The notes: generated by a model from the letters alone, not told the origin. 64,000 nt of DNA from Alphaproteobacteria bacterium (GCA_009777955.1 WRKW01000006.1:1-64000), one strand, 5' to 3'. Shown: positions 43,627-51,913, numbered from the stretch's first letter. A program made the numbers and translations.

Positions 43627-44313
43627 TTAAAACACTTCATAAACCGCTATGCCACAAAATTTACTGTCTTTCATATATTCAAATAAATTAACGCGGACAA
43701 CGCCCGTATCTTGTCCGGCATGTATCAGGTCGTTACCGAACAAAAATCCCGTATGGGCTATCATATCTCCGCGGACAAATTTGTTATCCACCCCGCACCG
43801 TATAAAAAACACTATTGCATCTTGTGGCATTTTGGCCAGCAGTTCTTGTGTTAAATCCACACGCGGCACATAGGGTACTGACATTTCAAATGGCATCGCT
43901 GCACCATAATTAACACCGGTCTTATCTTTGTACCATTTCTGCAAATCAACCCGCGCAAAGGTTTCAGCATGATGCCCCGTTTTTATCGCCCCAATCAGCC
44001 CCATCGACACAGTATTTGGAATCCAATCGGTTTCCGTCCAATGATTACGTTTGAACCAATCTATATTACCGTCTTTGTATCTGATTTTTTGAAGATCTAA
44101 TCCACTGCTTTCCGAAAGCACGGTTTCGACAAATGTCAGGCAATCGAACGCGTCTGTTCTGTAAACCGGATCGGGATCATATTGCGCGCCCTGCCCCTCG
44201 CCCAGCGGATCCAATACATACGGCACACCTATATACCGCATCGCGGCGGATTCAAGCGATGATTTTTGCATCGCACAACCAGCCAAAAGAATCACAAGAC
44301 AAAGTTTTTTCAT
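43627..44313 (-). CDS. DUF1460-type lipoprotein (NlpC/P60-like amidase)
   Basis: A 228-residue lipoprotein (lipobox LLAGC at residues 9-13). The DUF1460 pattern is seen as YIGVPYVLDPLGEG, a Cys nucleophile in FDCLTFVETVLS and a His in MIAHTGFLF. Members of this group cleave peptidoglycan peptides or related amides. Anchoring at the envelope and the neighbouring LysM gene fit a wall-remodelling role. Transcribed with the exonuclease and ruvX genes, whose order is ruvX, RNase D-like, this gene (2-nt gap). Confidence 0.8.
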   Translation of the reverse strand: MKKLCLVILLAGCAMQKSSLESAAMRYIGVPYVLDPLGEGQGAQYDPDPVYRTDAFDCLTFVETVLSESSGLDLQKIRYKDGNIDWFKRNHWTETDWIPNTVSMGLIGAIKTGHHAETFARVDLQKWYKDKTGVNYGAAMPFEMSVPYVPRVDLTQELLAKMPQDAIVFFIRCGVDNKFVRGDMIAHTGFLFGNDLIHAGQDTGVVRVNLFEYMKDSKFCGIAVYEVF

Positions 44314-44315
44314 AG

Positions 44316-44942
44316 TTATTTTGGATTATATCCGAATATATCCCGTTCCCCCCAATCCATATCCATCTGGCACCGCGTGGGCAAGAATTCAAAACATTTA
44401 TTTGCCAATTCCAACCGATTTGTATCTGCAAGCATGTCGGTTAAAACACGTTTCAAGTCATGCAGATACAAAACATCAGTCGCTGCATAATTTTGTTGTT
44501 TTTTTGTCAGGGTTCGTGTCCAATCGCTGGTGGTTTCTTCTGCACCACACATTTCTATTTTGAATAATTCTTTCAAAACATTATGCAGCGCGTGCCCTTT
44601 TTTTGGACGTGCCAAAAGCACCGCTATCTTGGTACAGAACACCGGTACTACCCATATTCCCAAACGCTTGTAAATCATCAGCATATCCATACGGGCATAA
44701 TGAAAAATTTTTACAGACTTCGGATTCGCCAACACCTTTGTCAGATTCGGATATGTTTGACCGTCCTTTATCTGTATAAGATAAAAATCAGAACAATCCA
44801 AAGCGCGCAACTGTACAAGGCACAACCGGTCGGATTTCACGTCCAGCCCCGTTAATTCTGTATCTACTGCAAGCTCTTTGGATACCATCAGCGCGCGCGC
44901 CTGTTTATCCGACAAATCATGCTGTTGGTATATTATATTCAT
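44316..44942 (-). CDS. RNase D-like 3'-5' exonuclease
   Basis: A 208-residue DEDDy exonuclease domain with Exo I VDTELTGLD, Exo II around FHYARMDMLMI and Exo III NYAATDVLYL carrying the catalytic Tyr and Asp. It trims RNA (tRNA 3' ends) in the cytoplasm. The HRDC domains of full-length RNase D (about 375 residues) are absent, as in many small alphaproteobacterial homologues. Its start overlaps the ruvX stop by 4 nt. Confidence 0.88.
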   Translation of the reverse strand: MNIIYQQHDLSDKQARALMVSKELAVDTELTGLDVKSDRLCLVQLRALDCSDFYLIQIKDGQTYPNLTKVLANPKSVKIFHYARMDMLMIYKRLGIWVVPVFCTKIAVLLARPKKGHALHNVLKELFKIEMCGAEETTSDWTRTLTKKQQNYAATDVLYLHDLKRVLTDMLADTNRLELANKCFEFLPTRCQMDMDWGERDIFGYNPK

Positions 44943-45379
44943 ACCCCTATCCTTTTAATCATGGAAATTGCGTCTTCAAGGATTATTGCCGCGGCCGCTG
45001 TATCTATCGCAGTTTTTTTATCTTTTCTTTCCTTTGCCTCTGCCGATGTCAGACGTTCATCTATAAATGTGATCGGGATATCCACAGTTTTGGCCAGTAT
45101 GTCTGCAAATAATCGAACCGCATGCGTGGTTTCCGAATCTGTTCCATCCGCATGCTGTGGTAACCCGATAATAATTCCAACGACTTTTTCAAAATTGGCG
45201 TTATCAATGATTACTTTAACCAAATTGTCCGCATCCATAATAACTTTTCTTGGAAATATAAATTCCCTGCTTTCGTCCGATACCGCCAATCCCACACGAC
45301 GCGCCCCCCAATCAATACCAAGCAAGCGTCCTTTGGCGGGCAATTTGGCGACAAAATCCTTGAAATCTGCGAAAATCAT
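44939..45379 (-). CDS. ruvX: Putative pre-16S rRNA nuclease / Holliday junction resolvase-like YqgF
   Basis: YqgF/RuvX processes the 5' end of pre-16S rRNA. The RNase H-like fold starts RLLGIDWGARRVGLAVSD, followed by IIIGLPQHADGTDS and FIDERLTSAEA. The 146-residue length is normal. ATG 45379 is chosen because the track version extends 72 codons into antisense gatC. It is divergent from gatC with only 48 nt between starts. Confidence 0.92.
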   Translation of the reverse strand: MIFADFKDFVAKLPAKGRLLGIDWGARRVGLAVSDESREFIFPRKVIMDADNLVKVIIDNANFEKVVGIIIGLPQHADGTDSETTHAVRLFADILAKTVDIPITFIDERLTSAEAKERKDKKTAIDTAAAAIILEDAISMIKRIGV

Positions 45380-45427
45380 AGTATTATTATACGGTAATTT
45401 TAACAAATAGCAAACACGAGCTATAAA

Positions 45428-45721
45428 ATGTCCTTTACCAAACAACAATTGCAAAAATTCGCCCACCTTATACGTATCGAAATAAGCGATGATAAATTGG
45501 ATCAGATGAAAATCGATTCTATAATCGACTGGCTGGATAAATTGAAAAAAATCGATACCACTGGCATCCAACCCATGATTTCCCCCGCGGAGCACACTGT
45601 CAAACTGCGCGACGACATCGTGACAGACGGCAATATCCGTGATGCAGTGCTGGCGAATGCGCCGGATAATACCGGAAAATCCCGCGGATATTTTGCCGTG
45701 CCAAAAGTTATGGATGAATAA
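45428..45721 (+). CDS. gatC: Asp-tRNA(Asn)/Glu-tRNA(Gln) amidotransferase subunit C
   Basis: GatC is the small belt subunit that stabilises GatA-GatB. The 97-residue protein has the normal N-terminal helix (LQKFAHLIRIEISDDKLDQM) and the PMISPAEHTVKLRDDIVTDG segment, ending with YFAVPKVMDE. It leads the gatCAB operon: gatA starts one base after the stop codon. Confidence 0.94.
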   Translation: MSFTKQQLQKFAHLIRIEISDDKLDQMKIDSIIDWLDKLKKIDTTGIQPMISPAEHTVKLRDDIVTDGNIRDAVLANAPDNTGKSRGYFAVPKVMDE

Positions 45722-45722
45722 A

Positions 45723-47195
45723 ATGATAGATCTAACCCTTGTTCAGGCAATTGAAAAACTTCGCGCGCGGGAAATTACAGCTATAGAACTTACCCGCGCA
45801 TATCTTGATCGTATCGAAAAATTCGGCACGGAATTGAACTGTTATATAACCGTTACCCCCGAAAGGGCACTTTCGGATGCGGCCGAATCAGACCGGCGTT
45901 ATGCAAATGGTACCGCACGACCGCTGGAAGGAATACCACTGGGCATGAAAGATCTGTTCGCCACAAAGGGCATTCGTACTACGGCCGCATCGCGCATGCT
46001 TGAAAACTTTATCCCGGAATATGAATCCACGGTTTCGCAAAAGCTGGCTGATGCCGGATGCGTGCTGTTGGGCAAGACCAATTTGGACGAATTCGCGATG
46101 GGCACAAAGTGCGCGACTTCCTATTTTGGCGCATCTATAAATCCGTACCAACGCGAACAGTGTCTTACGGCGGGCGGTTCTTCCGGTGGCACAACATCTG
46201 CGGTCGCGGGCGGATTGGCGCTTATCGGAACCGGAACCGATACCGGCGGATCCATCCGTTTTCCAGCGGCGGTTACGGGTTTGGTCGGCATGAAGCCGAC
46301 ATACGGCCTATGTTCGCGATTCGGCTGCATCGCATTTGCATCATCGCTTGATAGTCCCGGCCCTATTGTACGCAAGGTTGATGACGCGGCACTGATGTTG
46401 TCAGCAATGGCCGGTTATGACACCAAAGAATCGACAAGTGCCCCGCAAGCGGATGCAATCGCGACTGTATTGCGCGAACCATTAGCCGAACTTTCATTAA
46501 AAGGTTTAAAAATCGGCATCATAAAAGAATTTAAAGATGTGGAAATTTCTGCCGATATGAAAAAACTTTTCGATGCACAAATAGCTAATATAAAATCCGG
46601 CGGTGCGGAAATTATGGAAATATCAATCCCAAATATTTTGGACGCGCTGGCTACATATTATGTCATATCACCGGCCGAAGCGTCCAGCAATCTGGCACGA
46701 TATGATGGGATGAGATACGGTCTTCGTATAGAAGGCACCGGTCTGGAAGATACTTATAAAAAAACCCGTGCAGCAGGGTTCGGAGAAGAAGTCCAGCGGC
46801 GCATGGTTGTCGGTACCGCAGTACTGTCATCCGAATCGTACGAAGTATACTTTATGCAAGCGGCCAGGGTTCGACGCATGATAGACGACGCATTCAACAA
46901 AGCATTTGAAAATTGCGATCTGATTATATGCCCAACCAGCACGATAACGGCATTTTCGCTGTCCGACAATCTTTCAGTGCTTGAAATGTACGCACTTGAT
47001 ATATTTACCGTTCCGTTCAGTTTATCCGGTCTGCCCGCGTGCAGCGTTCCAGCGGGATTTGCCGCAAATAATCTGCCACTGGGCATGCAAGTTGTAGGTC
47101 GCCGTTTCGATGATATTCGCGTATTGCAACTGGCAAAACATATTGAAACTTTTGCTGGTCTTGATAATCGGCCCACGAAAGTGATGGGGGAATAA
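45723..47195 (+). CDS. gatA: Asp-tRNA(Asn)/Glu-tRNA(Gln) amidotransferase subunit A
   Basis: GatA releases ammonia from glutamine for amidation of misacylated tRNA. The 490-residue amidase has the Ser-Ser-Lys catalytic set: LGMKDLFATKG (Lys), LTAGGSSGGTTSAVAGG and GTDTGGSIRFPA, and ends with LPLGMQVVGRRFDD. ATG 45723 is used; the track frame begins 28 codons earlier inside gatC. Presence of the complex implies that Gln-tRNA and/or Asn-tRNA is made indirectly. Confidence 0.96.
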   Translation: MIDLTLVQAIEKLRAREITAIELTRAYLDRIEKFGTELNCYITVTPERALSDAAESDRRYANGTARPLEGIPLGMKDLFATKGIRTTAASRMLENFIPEYESTVSQKLADAGCVLLGKTNLDEFAMGTKCATSYFGASINPYQREQCLTAGGSSGGTTSAVAGGLALIGTGTDTGGSIRFPAAVTGLVGMKPTYGLCSRFGCIAFASSLDSPGPIVRKVDDAALMLSAMAGYDTKESTSAPQADAIATVLREPLAELSLKGLKIGIIKEFKDVEISADMKKLFDAQIANIKSGGAEIMEISIPNILDALATYYVISPAEASSNLARYDGMRYGLRIEGTGLEDTYKKTRAAGFGEEVQRRMVVGTAVLSSESYEVYFMQAARVRRMIDDAFNKAFENCDLIICPTSTITAFSLSDNLSVLEMYALDIFTVPFSLSGLPACSVPAGFAANNLPLGMQVVGRRFDDIRVLQLAKHIETFAGLDNRPTKVMGE

Positions 47196-47196
47196 T

Positions 47197-48717
47197 ATGA
47201 CATATACAATAAAAGGAAAAACAGGCGAATGGGAAATTGTAATAGGGTTGGAAATTCATGTCGAAATTCACAGCAATGCAAAGTTGTTTTCCGGCGCATC
47301 CGCCGATTATAATCCGTCGATACCACCCAATACACAGGCATCTTTTATTGATGCGGCGATGCCCGGCATGCTGCCAGTTCTTAATTCTGAATGCGTTAAC
47401 CAGGCAATTCGATTCGGACTTGCGATTAATGCCGAAATTTCCCGCCGGTCGATTTTCGCACGAAAACAATATTTTTATCCAGATCTGCCATCTGGATACC
47501 AGATTTCCCAACCTGCTGGCGAACCACCCGTCATAGGCCGGGGATGGGTCGAAATTATCGGCGATGATGGAAATCCGAAAAAAATCCTTATCGAACGCGC
47601 CCATCTTGAACAAGATGCCGCAAAGAATATGCACGACAAGCATCCGGAAAAGTCATTCGTGGATCTTAATCGGGCGGGGGTGGCATTGCTGGAAATCGTG
47701 GCATTCATAGACATTACCAACAAGGAAAAAAATTCTTTTGTTACCTCGCCGGACGAGGCAGAACGCTATCTTCGCACCATCCGGGAAATAGTCCGTGCGA
47801 CAGGTGTGTCGAATGCCAATATGGAAGAAGGAAGTATGAGAGCCGATGTCAATGTATCGGTTCGACCAAAGGGGGCAACTTTTTTCAATGAACGTTGCGA
47901 AATCAAAAACACGGTGTCATTTAAATTTATAAAGGCGGCGATAGAATACGAAGCCCGTCGCCAGATTGAAATCATTGAAAATGGCGGTACGATAGAACGC
48001 AGCACCATGCGCTTTAACCAGGACAGTGGCACAACCAGCGTTCAGCGCAGTAAAGAAAATGCCCTGGACTATCGGTATTTTCCAGATCCTGATCTGTTGC
48101 CGTTGGTTATCACGGACGAACAGATTGAAAAGATACGCGGCACCATGCCTGAATTGCCAACAGCACGCCGGACACGTTATATACATGAACTGGGTCTTTC
48201 TGAATACGACGCAACGCGCCTTACCGAATCGATGGATATTTCAAAATGGTTCGAAAGTGCCATCGGTGACAAGAAAGAACGCGCAAAGCCCATAGCCAAT
48301 TGGATGATTAGCGAACTTTTTGCCCATCCGGAAAACTGGTCTGCCGATGATTCGTTAACCACAACCCGTGATTCACGGCAAATCACCCCAATAGATTTGC
48401 AAGGGCTGGTTGATATGATCGCATCCGGTGAAATCAGCGGCAAAATAGCAAAAGATATATTTATAAAGATGCTGGACGGCGAATCGGGCAGCCCCTGTGA
48501 TATAGCACAGCGTCACAATCTGCGTCAGGTAAACGATACAGGTGCGATAGAAAAAGCCGTCGATGATGTACTTTCCGCTAATGCCGATTCAGTCACACAG
48601 TACCGCGACGGAAAGATAGGACTTTTTGGATTTTTTGTCGGCCAGGTTATGAAAGCCACCGGTGGCAAAGCCAATCCCGGCACCGTCAATGAAATCTTGA
48701 AAAGTAAACTAAACTGA
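47197..48717 (+). CDS. gatB: Asp-tRNA(Asn)/Glu-tRNA(Gln) amidotransferase subunit B
   Basis: GatB activates the mischarged tRNA and accepts ammonia from GatA. The 506-residue protein starts WEIVIGLEIHVEI and has FARKQYFYPDLPSGYQISQ, MEEGSMRADVNVSVRP and KNTVSFKFIKAAIEYEARRQ, with the C-terminal YqeY-like helical tail (VGQVMKATGGKANPGTVNEILKSKL). It begins one base after gatA. Confidence 0.96.
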   Translation: MTYTIKGKTGEWEIVIGLEIHVEIHSNAKLFSGASADYNPSIPPNTQASFIDAAMPGMLPVLNSECVNQAIRFGLAINAEISRRSIFARKQYFYPDLPSGYQISQPAGEPPVIGRGWVEIIGDDGNPKKILIERAHLEQDAAKNMHDKHPEKSFVDLNRAGVALLEIVAFIDITNKEKNSFVTSPDEAERYLRTIREIVRATGVSNANMEEGSMRADVNVSVRPKGATFFNERCEIKNTVSFKFIKAAIEYEARRQIEIIENGGTIERSTMRFNQDSGTTSVQRSKENALDYRYFPDPDLLPLVITDEQIEKIRGTMPELPTARRTRYIHELGLSEYDATRLTESMDISKWFESAIGDKKERAKPIANWMISELFAHPENWSADDSLTTTRDSRQITPIDLQGLVDMIASGEISGKIAKDIFIKMLDGESGSPCDIAQRHNLRQVNDTGAIEKAVDDVLSANADSVTQYRDGKIGLFGFFVGQVMKATGGKANPGTVNEILKSKLN

Positions 48718-48731
48718 AAAAGAGAAACATA

Positions 48732-48890
48732 ATGCAACCCGTAAAAACCATAAAATACGAAGCCTATGCGATAACCGGAATACAAGTGTTTGATTTTAAT
48801 CCGGATAACCAATACGATGTTTATAAGAAAACACAGCAAGCACGCGAAGAACAGTCGATAATCAAATATTGCCGGGCAAGACGAAAATAA
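48732..48890 (+). CDS. Small ORF of 52 residues after gatB
   Basis: An ORF below the track cutoff, starting ATG at 48732 with AGAGAAAC before it, 14 nt after the gatB stop. It encodes MQPVKTIKYEAYAITG... and ends YCRARRK, a basic tail. It has no match to a known family. Its placement in the gatCAB transcript suggests expression, but it could be a chance frame. Confidence 0.4.
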   Translation: MQPVKTIKYEAYAITGIQVFDFNPDNQYDVYKKTQQAREEQSIIKYCRARRK

Positions 48891-48993
48891 GCGAACCAAA
48901 AGAGAAAATATTCGTCGATAAATATAATTTGAAAAAGGCGCGCCGACCAATCAGAAACAAAGGGAGAGAGAAGCAACCCGAAAGGATCTTATT

Positions 48994-49521
48994 ATGAAGC
49001 AGGCAAACATCAGGCGGAAACTGGAATCCAAATCTAAAAACAGAATGCCGGAAATAACATACCCGATGCTTGAAAAATGCTGGGCAGATTATATTTCTAA
49101 TAGGCATTTGGAAAAAATAAACCCCGATAGTTTTTTACAGTTCGTCCGTCAAAGACATCCGGGGCACAAAGCACTGGGCATGTGGTTCATAAAAACATTT
49201 GTCGAAAAAAGAATCGAATTGCTTCGCAAGACAGATCCAAAAATTTTCCGAACCCCCGAACCCGTCAAAATACCCGAAAAAATTCAACCACAACCCGCAC
49301 CCGTTTTGTTTGAATTGTCTGCGGAATTTATCGAAGAATGCTGGTCATGGTACAGCAGATATAAAGATATATATATGCTTACCGGATTCGGCCTTGCACA
49401 ATATGTAAATAGTGAGGCACGGTTGAAATTCGGCGCGGGAAAATTCACGCTTGCAAACCCGGATCAGATGGATAGTTTTATAGATAAAAAATGGATGGCG
49501 GGAAAAACCAAAACATTATGA
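48994..49521 (+). CDS. Hypothetical protein with a duplicated helical motif
   Basis: A 175-residue basic protein of unknown function. Two related blocks are visible: MLEKCWADY...FLQFVRQ...FIKTFVEKR (about residues 25-70) and FIEECWSWY...LAQYVNSE...DSFIDKKW (about 113-168), joined by a Pro-rich linker. A CW pair occurs in each. GAAAGGATC precedes the ATG. Its stop overlaps the miaB start by 4 nt, so it is co-translated with miaB. Confidence 0.65.
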   Translation: MKQANIRRKLESKSKNRMPEITYPMLEKCWADYISNRHLEKINPDSFLQFVRQRHPGHKALGMWFIKTFVEKRIELLRKTDPKIFRTPEPVKIPEKIQPQPAPVLFELSAEFIEECWSWYSRYKDIYMLTGFGLAQYVNSEARLKFGAGKFTLANPDQMDSFIDKKWMAGKTKTL

Positions 49522-50801
49522 AATCATTCTATATAAAGACCTTTGGTTGCCAGATGAATGTTTATGACGGGCAACGGATTTCCGGGATGCTGTGCGGGCT
49601 GGGCATGATGCCGACAGACGACGTTACGACGGCTGATTTAATAATCCTGAATACCTGTGCCGTGCGGGAAAAAGCCAGCAATAAAGTTTTTTCGGAATTG
49701 GGGCGAATTCGCAATCGCAAAAAGCCGGATGCTCTTTTCGGAATTATCGGATGCGTCGCGCGGGAAGAAGGCGCGAATTCTTTTCGCCGCATTCCAGAAT
49801 TGAATTTTGTCCTTGGACCACAATCGTATCACAAGCTGGCCGACATCATAGAAAACCCGGATGCTAAGTTATTGAATATTGATTTATCCGGATTGGAAAA
49901 GTTCGATGCCCTGCCCCCCATGATCGACAACCCGGTTGTCGCATATATACCAATCCAAGAAGGATGCAATCACTGTTGTACTTATTGCATAGTGCCATAT
50001 ACCCGCGGAAGGGAATTGTCACGTTCATTTGATGATGTTATAAATGATGTTCATGCGGCAACCGGTGCCATAGAAATTTGCTTTTTGGGTCAAAATGTAA
50101 ACGGATATAAAGATAAAGACGGCAAAAACCTGGCCGACCTGATCCAGGCAACGGCAAAGATTGAATCAGTCAAACGAATCCGATTCACATCCAGTTATCC
50201 GACCGAGATGTCAGACGGGCTTATAAAGCTGTTCGGGCAAGAACCAAAGCTTTTACCCTTTTTAAACATGCCTATACAAAGTGGGTCGCCCGATGTATTG
50301 ACACGAATGAATCGTCCATATTCGTTGGTACTATATATAGATATTATTGAAAAATTGCGGGATGTATGCCCGAATATACAAATATCCAGTGATTTTATAA
50401 TAGGGTTTCCGGGGGAACTTGATTCAGATTTTGAAATGACCTGTGACATAGCGCGACGAATCGGATATATAAATTCATACAGTTTTAAATATTCGCCCAG
50501 ACCGCATACCGCCGCCGCGACAATGGATAATCAGATTCCGGAAAATATAAAAAAACAGCGTCTTAAAATTCTGGATGATATACTTACGGAAAATAATCGT
50601 ACATTTAACGAAAGCTGTATCGGACACACCATGCCCTGTTTAATCGAGGGCCGGGACAAGACCGGGGGACATCTGCTTGCCCGAACGCCATACATGCAGC
50701 AAGTGATTATCGCAGCAACTTCGGCGGCGGCGGTTGCACCAATACAAAACATTAAAATAACTTCCGCTAATAAATGCTCTCTGCGTGGCAAAATAGTTTG
50801 A
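49518..50801 (+). CDS. miaB: tRNA-2-methylthio-N6-dimethylallyladenosine synthase
   Basis: MiaB adds a methylthio group to A37 of tRNAs reading U-starting codons, a radical SAM reaction. The 427-residue protein has the N-terminal cluster cysteines (FGCQMN, LNTCAVREKA, IIGCVA), the radical SAM motif CNHCCTYC, and a C-terminal TRAM-like part (YMQQVIIAATSAAA). I start at ATG 49518, overlapping the upstream gene by 4 nt (ATGA); the track adds 9 residues. Confidence 0.95.
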   Translation: MKSFYIKTFGCQMNVYDGQRISGMLCGLGMMPTDDVTTADLIILNTCAVREKASNKVFSELGRIRNRKKPDALFGIIGCVAREEGANSFRRIPELNFVLGPQSYHKLADIIENPDAKLLNIDLSGLEKFDALPPMIDNPVVAYIPIQEGCNHCCTYCIVPYTRGRELSRSFDDVINDVHAATGAIEICFLGQNVNGYKDKDGKNLADLIQATAKIESVKRIRFTSSYPTEMSDGLIKLFGQEPKLLPFLNMPIQSGSPDVLTRMNRPYSLVLYIDIIEKLRDVCPNIQISSDFIIGFPGELDSDFEMTCDIARRIGYINSYSFKYSPRPHTAAATMDNQIPENIKKQRLKILDDILTENNRTFNESCIGHTMPCLIEGRDKTGGHLLARTPYMQQVIIAATSAAAVAPIQNIKITSANKCSLRGKIV

Positions 50802-50812
50802 TTGCTGATTGT

Positions 50813-51183
50813 GTGTCATTGCGAGTCGCGTCATCGCATTAGTGTCATTGCGAGTGGTCGAAGACCGCGAAGCAATCTTTTCCAAACATTCCGTGTCATT
50901 GCGAGTCGCGGCACCGCTTGCTGTGACGGACGAAGCAATCTTTTCCAAACATTCCGTGTCATTGCGAGTGGTCAAAGACCGCGAAGCAATCTCTCCAAAC
51001 ATTCCGTGTCATTGCGAGTCGCAGCACCGCAAGCAGTGACGGACGAAGCAATCTTTTCCAGCATTTCGTGTCATTGCGAGTGGTCGAAGACCGCGAAGCA
51101 ATCTTTTTCAAGCAGGGAAGTATAATAATTCCATTACCTGAAAAGATTGCTTCGTCCGCCTGACGGCGTGACTCGCAATGACA
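50813..51183. repeat. Hairpin-repeat array A4 (6 full units and one partial)
   Basis: A partial unit at 50813, direct units near 50842-50881, 50893-50944, 50956-50995, 51006-51057 and 51068-51107, and an inverted unit 51141-51183. GGTC-type cores alternate with GCACCGC-type cores. The spacer before the inverted unit has GGGAAGTATAATAATTCC in the same orientation as at 8.2 kb. The array fills the gap between miaB and the variable-protein gene. Confidence 0.85.
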
Positions 51184-51215
51184 CCAGACCAGAATGACAT
51201 CAGACCGTCATAACA

Positions 51216-51716
51216 TCAAAGGCCGAGACCCGCAAACAGCGCCGACCGGAAGTCGTCACCGGAATCGGACTGGGCGAAGTTCGCGCAATCGTACGCGCAG
51301 CGATACGCGCAATTGGACGGAACGCTGCCGTCGAGCACGAAAACCCAAGCCGACGAAGCGACACTAAACCCAGGAATGCTTGTTAGCTTACACCAACAGT
51401 ATCTACCGCTGTCGGCAACAGGGTTACCAAAGTTAAGGTATGTTCCGCTTGTGCTTGAACACAGGCTTGCGCCACTGAATTCTGATACATTACTTCCGGT
51501 ACAGTTTGTTAATTTCCAATCCCCAAGGGATAGGTTATTACAATCATTACTATAACCACCCGTACCAAGGGCGGAACAATAGGTGTAACTACCGCAACCT
51601 GTTGGGCTATTAGGTTTCGGCACACACGCAACAGCGGCAACAGAATCATGTAATGGGATTATCGTTAATACTGCAAGGATGCTTGTTAGCTTTATTGTTT
51701 TGTTAAATGTATTCAT
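51216..51716 (-). CDS. Secreted Cys-rich variable protein, family copy 3 (putative DGR target)
   Basis: The third complete copy, with 166 residues, has the same signal peptide, ACVPKPNSP, SDTLL-strand block GSNVSEFSGASLC, and YCWCKLTSIPGFSVASSAWVF, ending FRSALFAGLGL. It carries two extra codons just before FRSALF compared with the others. The leader has a perfect TTGACA box. Divergently placed is a second glycosyltransferase gene. The role is unknown; the codon pattern of the C-terminus supports diversification by a retroelement acting in trans. Confidence 0.8.
   Translation of the reverse strand: MNTFNKTIKLTSILAVLTIIPLHDSVAAVACVPKPNSPTGCGSYTYCSALGTGGYSNDCNNLSLGDWKLTNCTGSNVSEFSGASLCSSTSGTYLNFGNPVADSGRYCWCKLTSIPGFSVASSAWVFVLDGSVPSNCAYRCAYDCANFAQSDSGDDFRSALFAGLGL
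51228..51338 (-). other. Putative DGR variable region, copy 3
   Basis: Third-base series G,C,C,C,C,T,(CCG TCC),T as in copies 2 and 4, then NNC/NNT at the same positions after each Cys. Confidence 0.7.
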
Positions 51717-51795
51717 GATACTCTCTCCTTTGGGTATATTTATATTATACCATATACCATGACAAATGTCAATTTGTATTTAGTCATGTAAAGTG
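51717..51795 (-). promoter_or_regulatory. Conserved promoter/leader, copy 3
   Basis: TTGACA (51767-51772), 17-nt spacer, TATAAT (51744-51749), AAAGGAGAGAG before ATG 51716. It differs from the others at one base, making the -35 box a perfect consensus. Confidence 0.85.
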
Positions 51796-51804
51796 AGCGG
51801 TTTT

Positions 51805-51829
51805 TTAACGGCAACTTTGTTGCCGTTAA
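51805..51829. terminator. Perfect 11-bp hairpin behind the leader
   Basis: TTAACGGCAAC, TTT, GTTGCCGTTAA. It occupies the same place relative to the leader as the palindrome at 88-107, with different sequence. Confidence 0.45.
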
Positions 51830-51884
51830 GAATCTGTCCACGAAATTATTGACTTTTACAATCTCGACGCATGTATATTGTAAC

Positions 51885-51913
51885 TTGACAAACTGTTTTG
51901 CTTGTATTATTCT
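51885..51913 (+). promoter_or_regulatory. Promoter of the second glycosyltransferase gene
   Basis: TTGACA (51885-51890), 17-nt spacer, TATTCT (51908-51913). Confidence 0.55.

Noticed and set aside
50813-51183. CRISPR array
   Set aside because: Units touch or are separated by about 10-nt leftovers, cores vary and orientation flips; there are no unique equal-length spacers and no cas genes.
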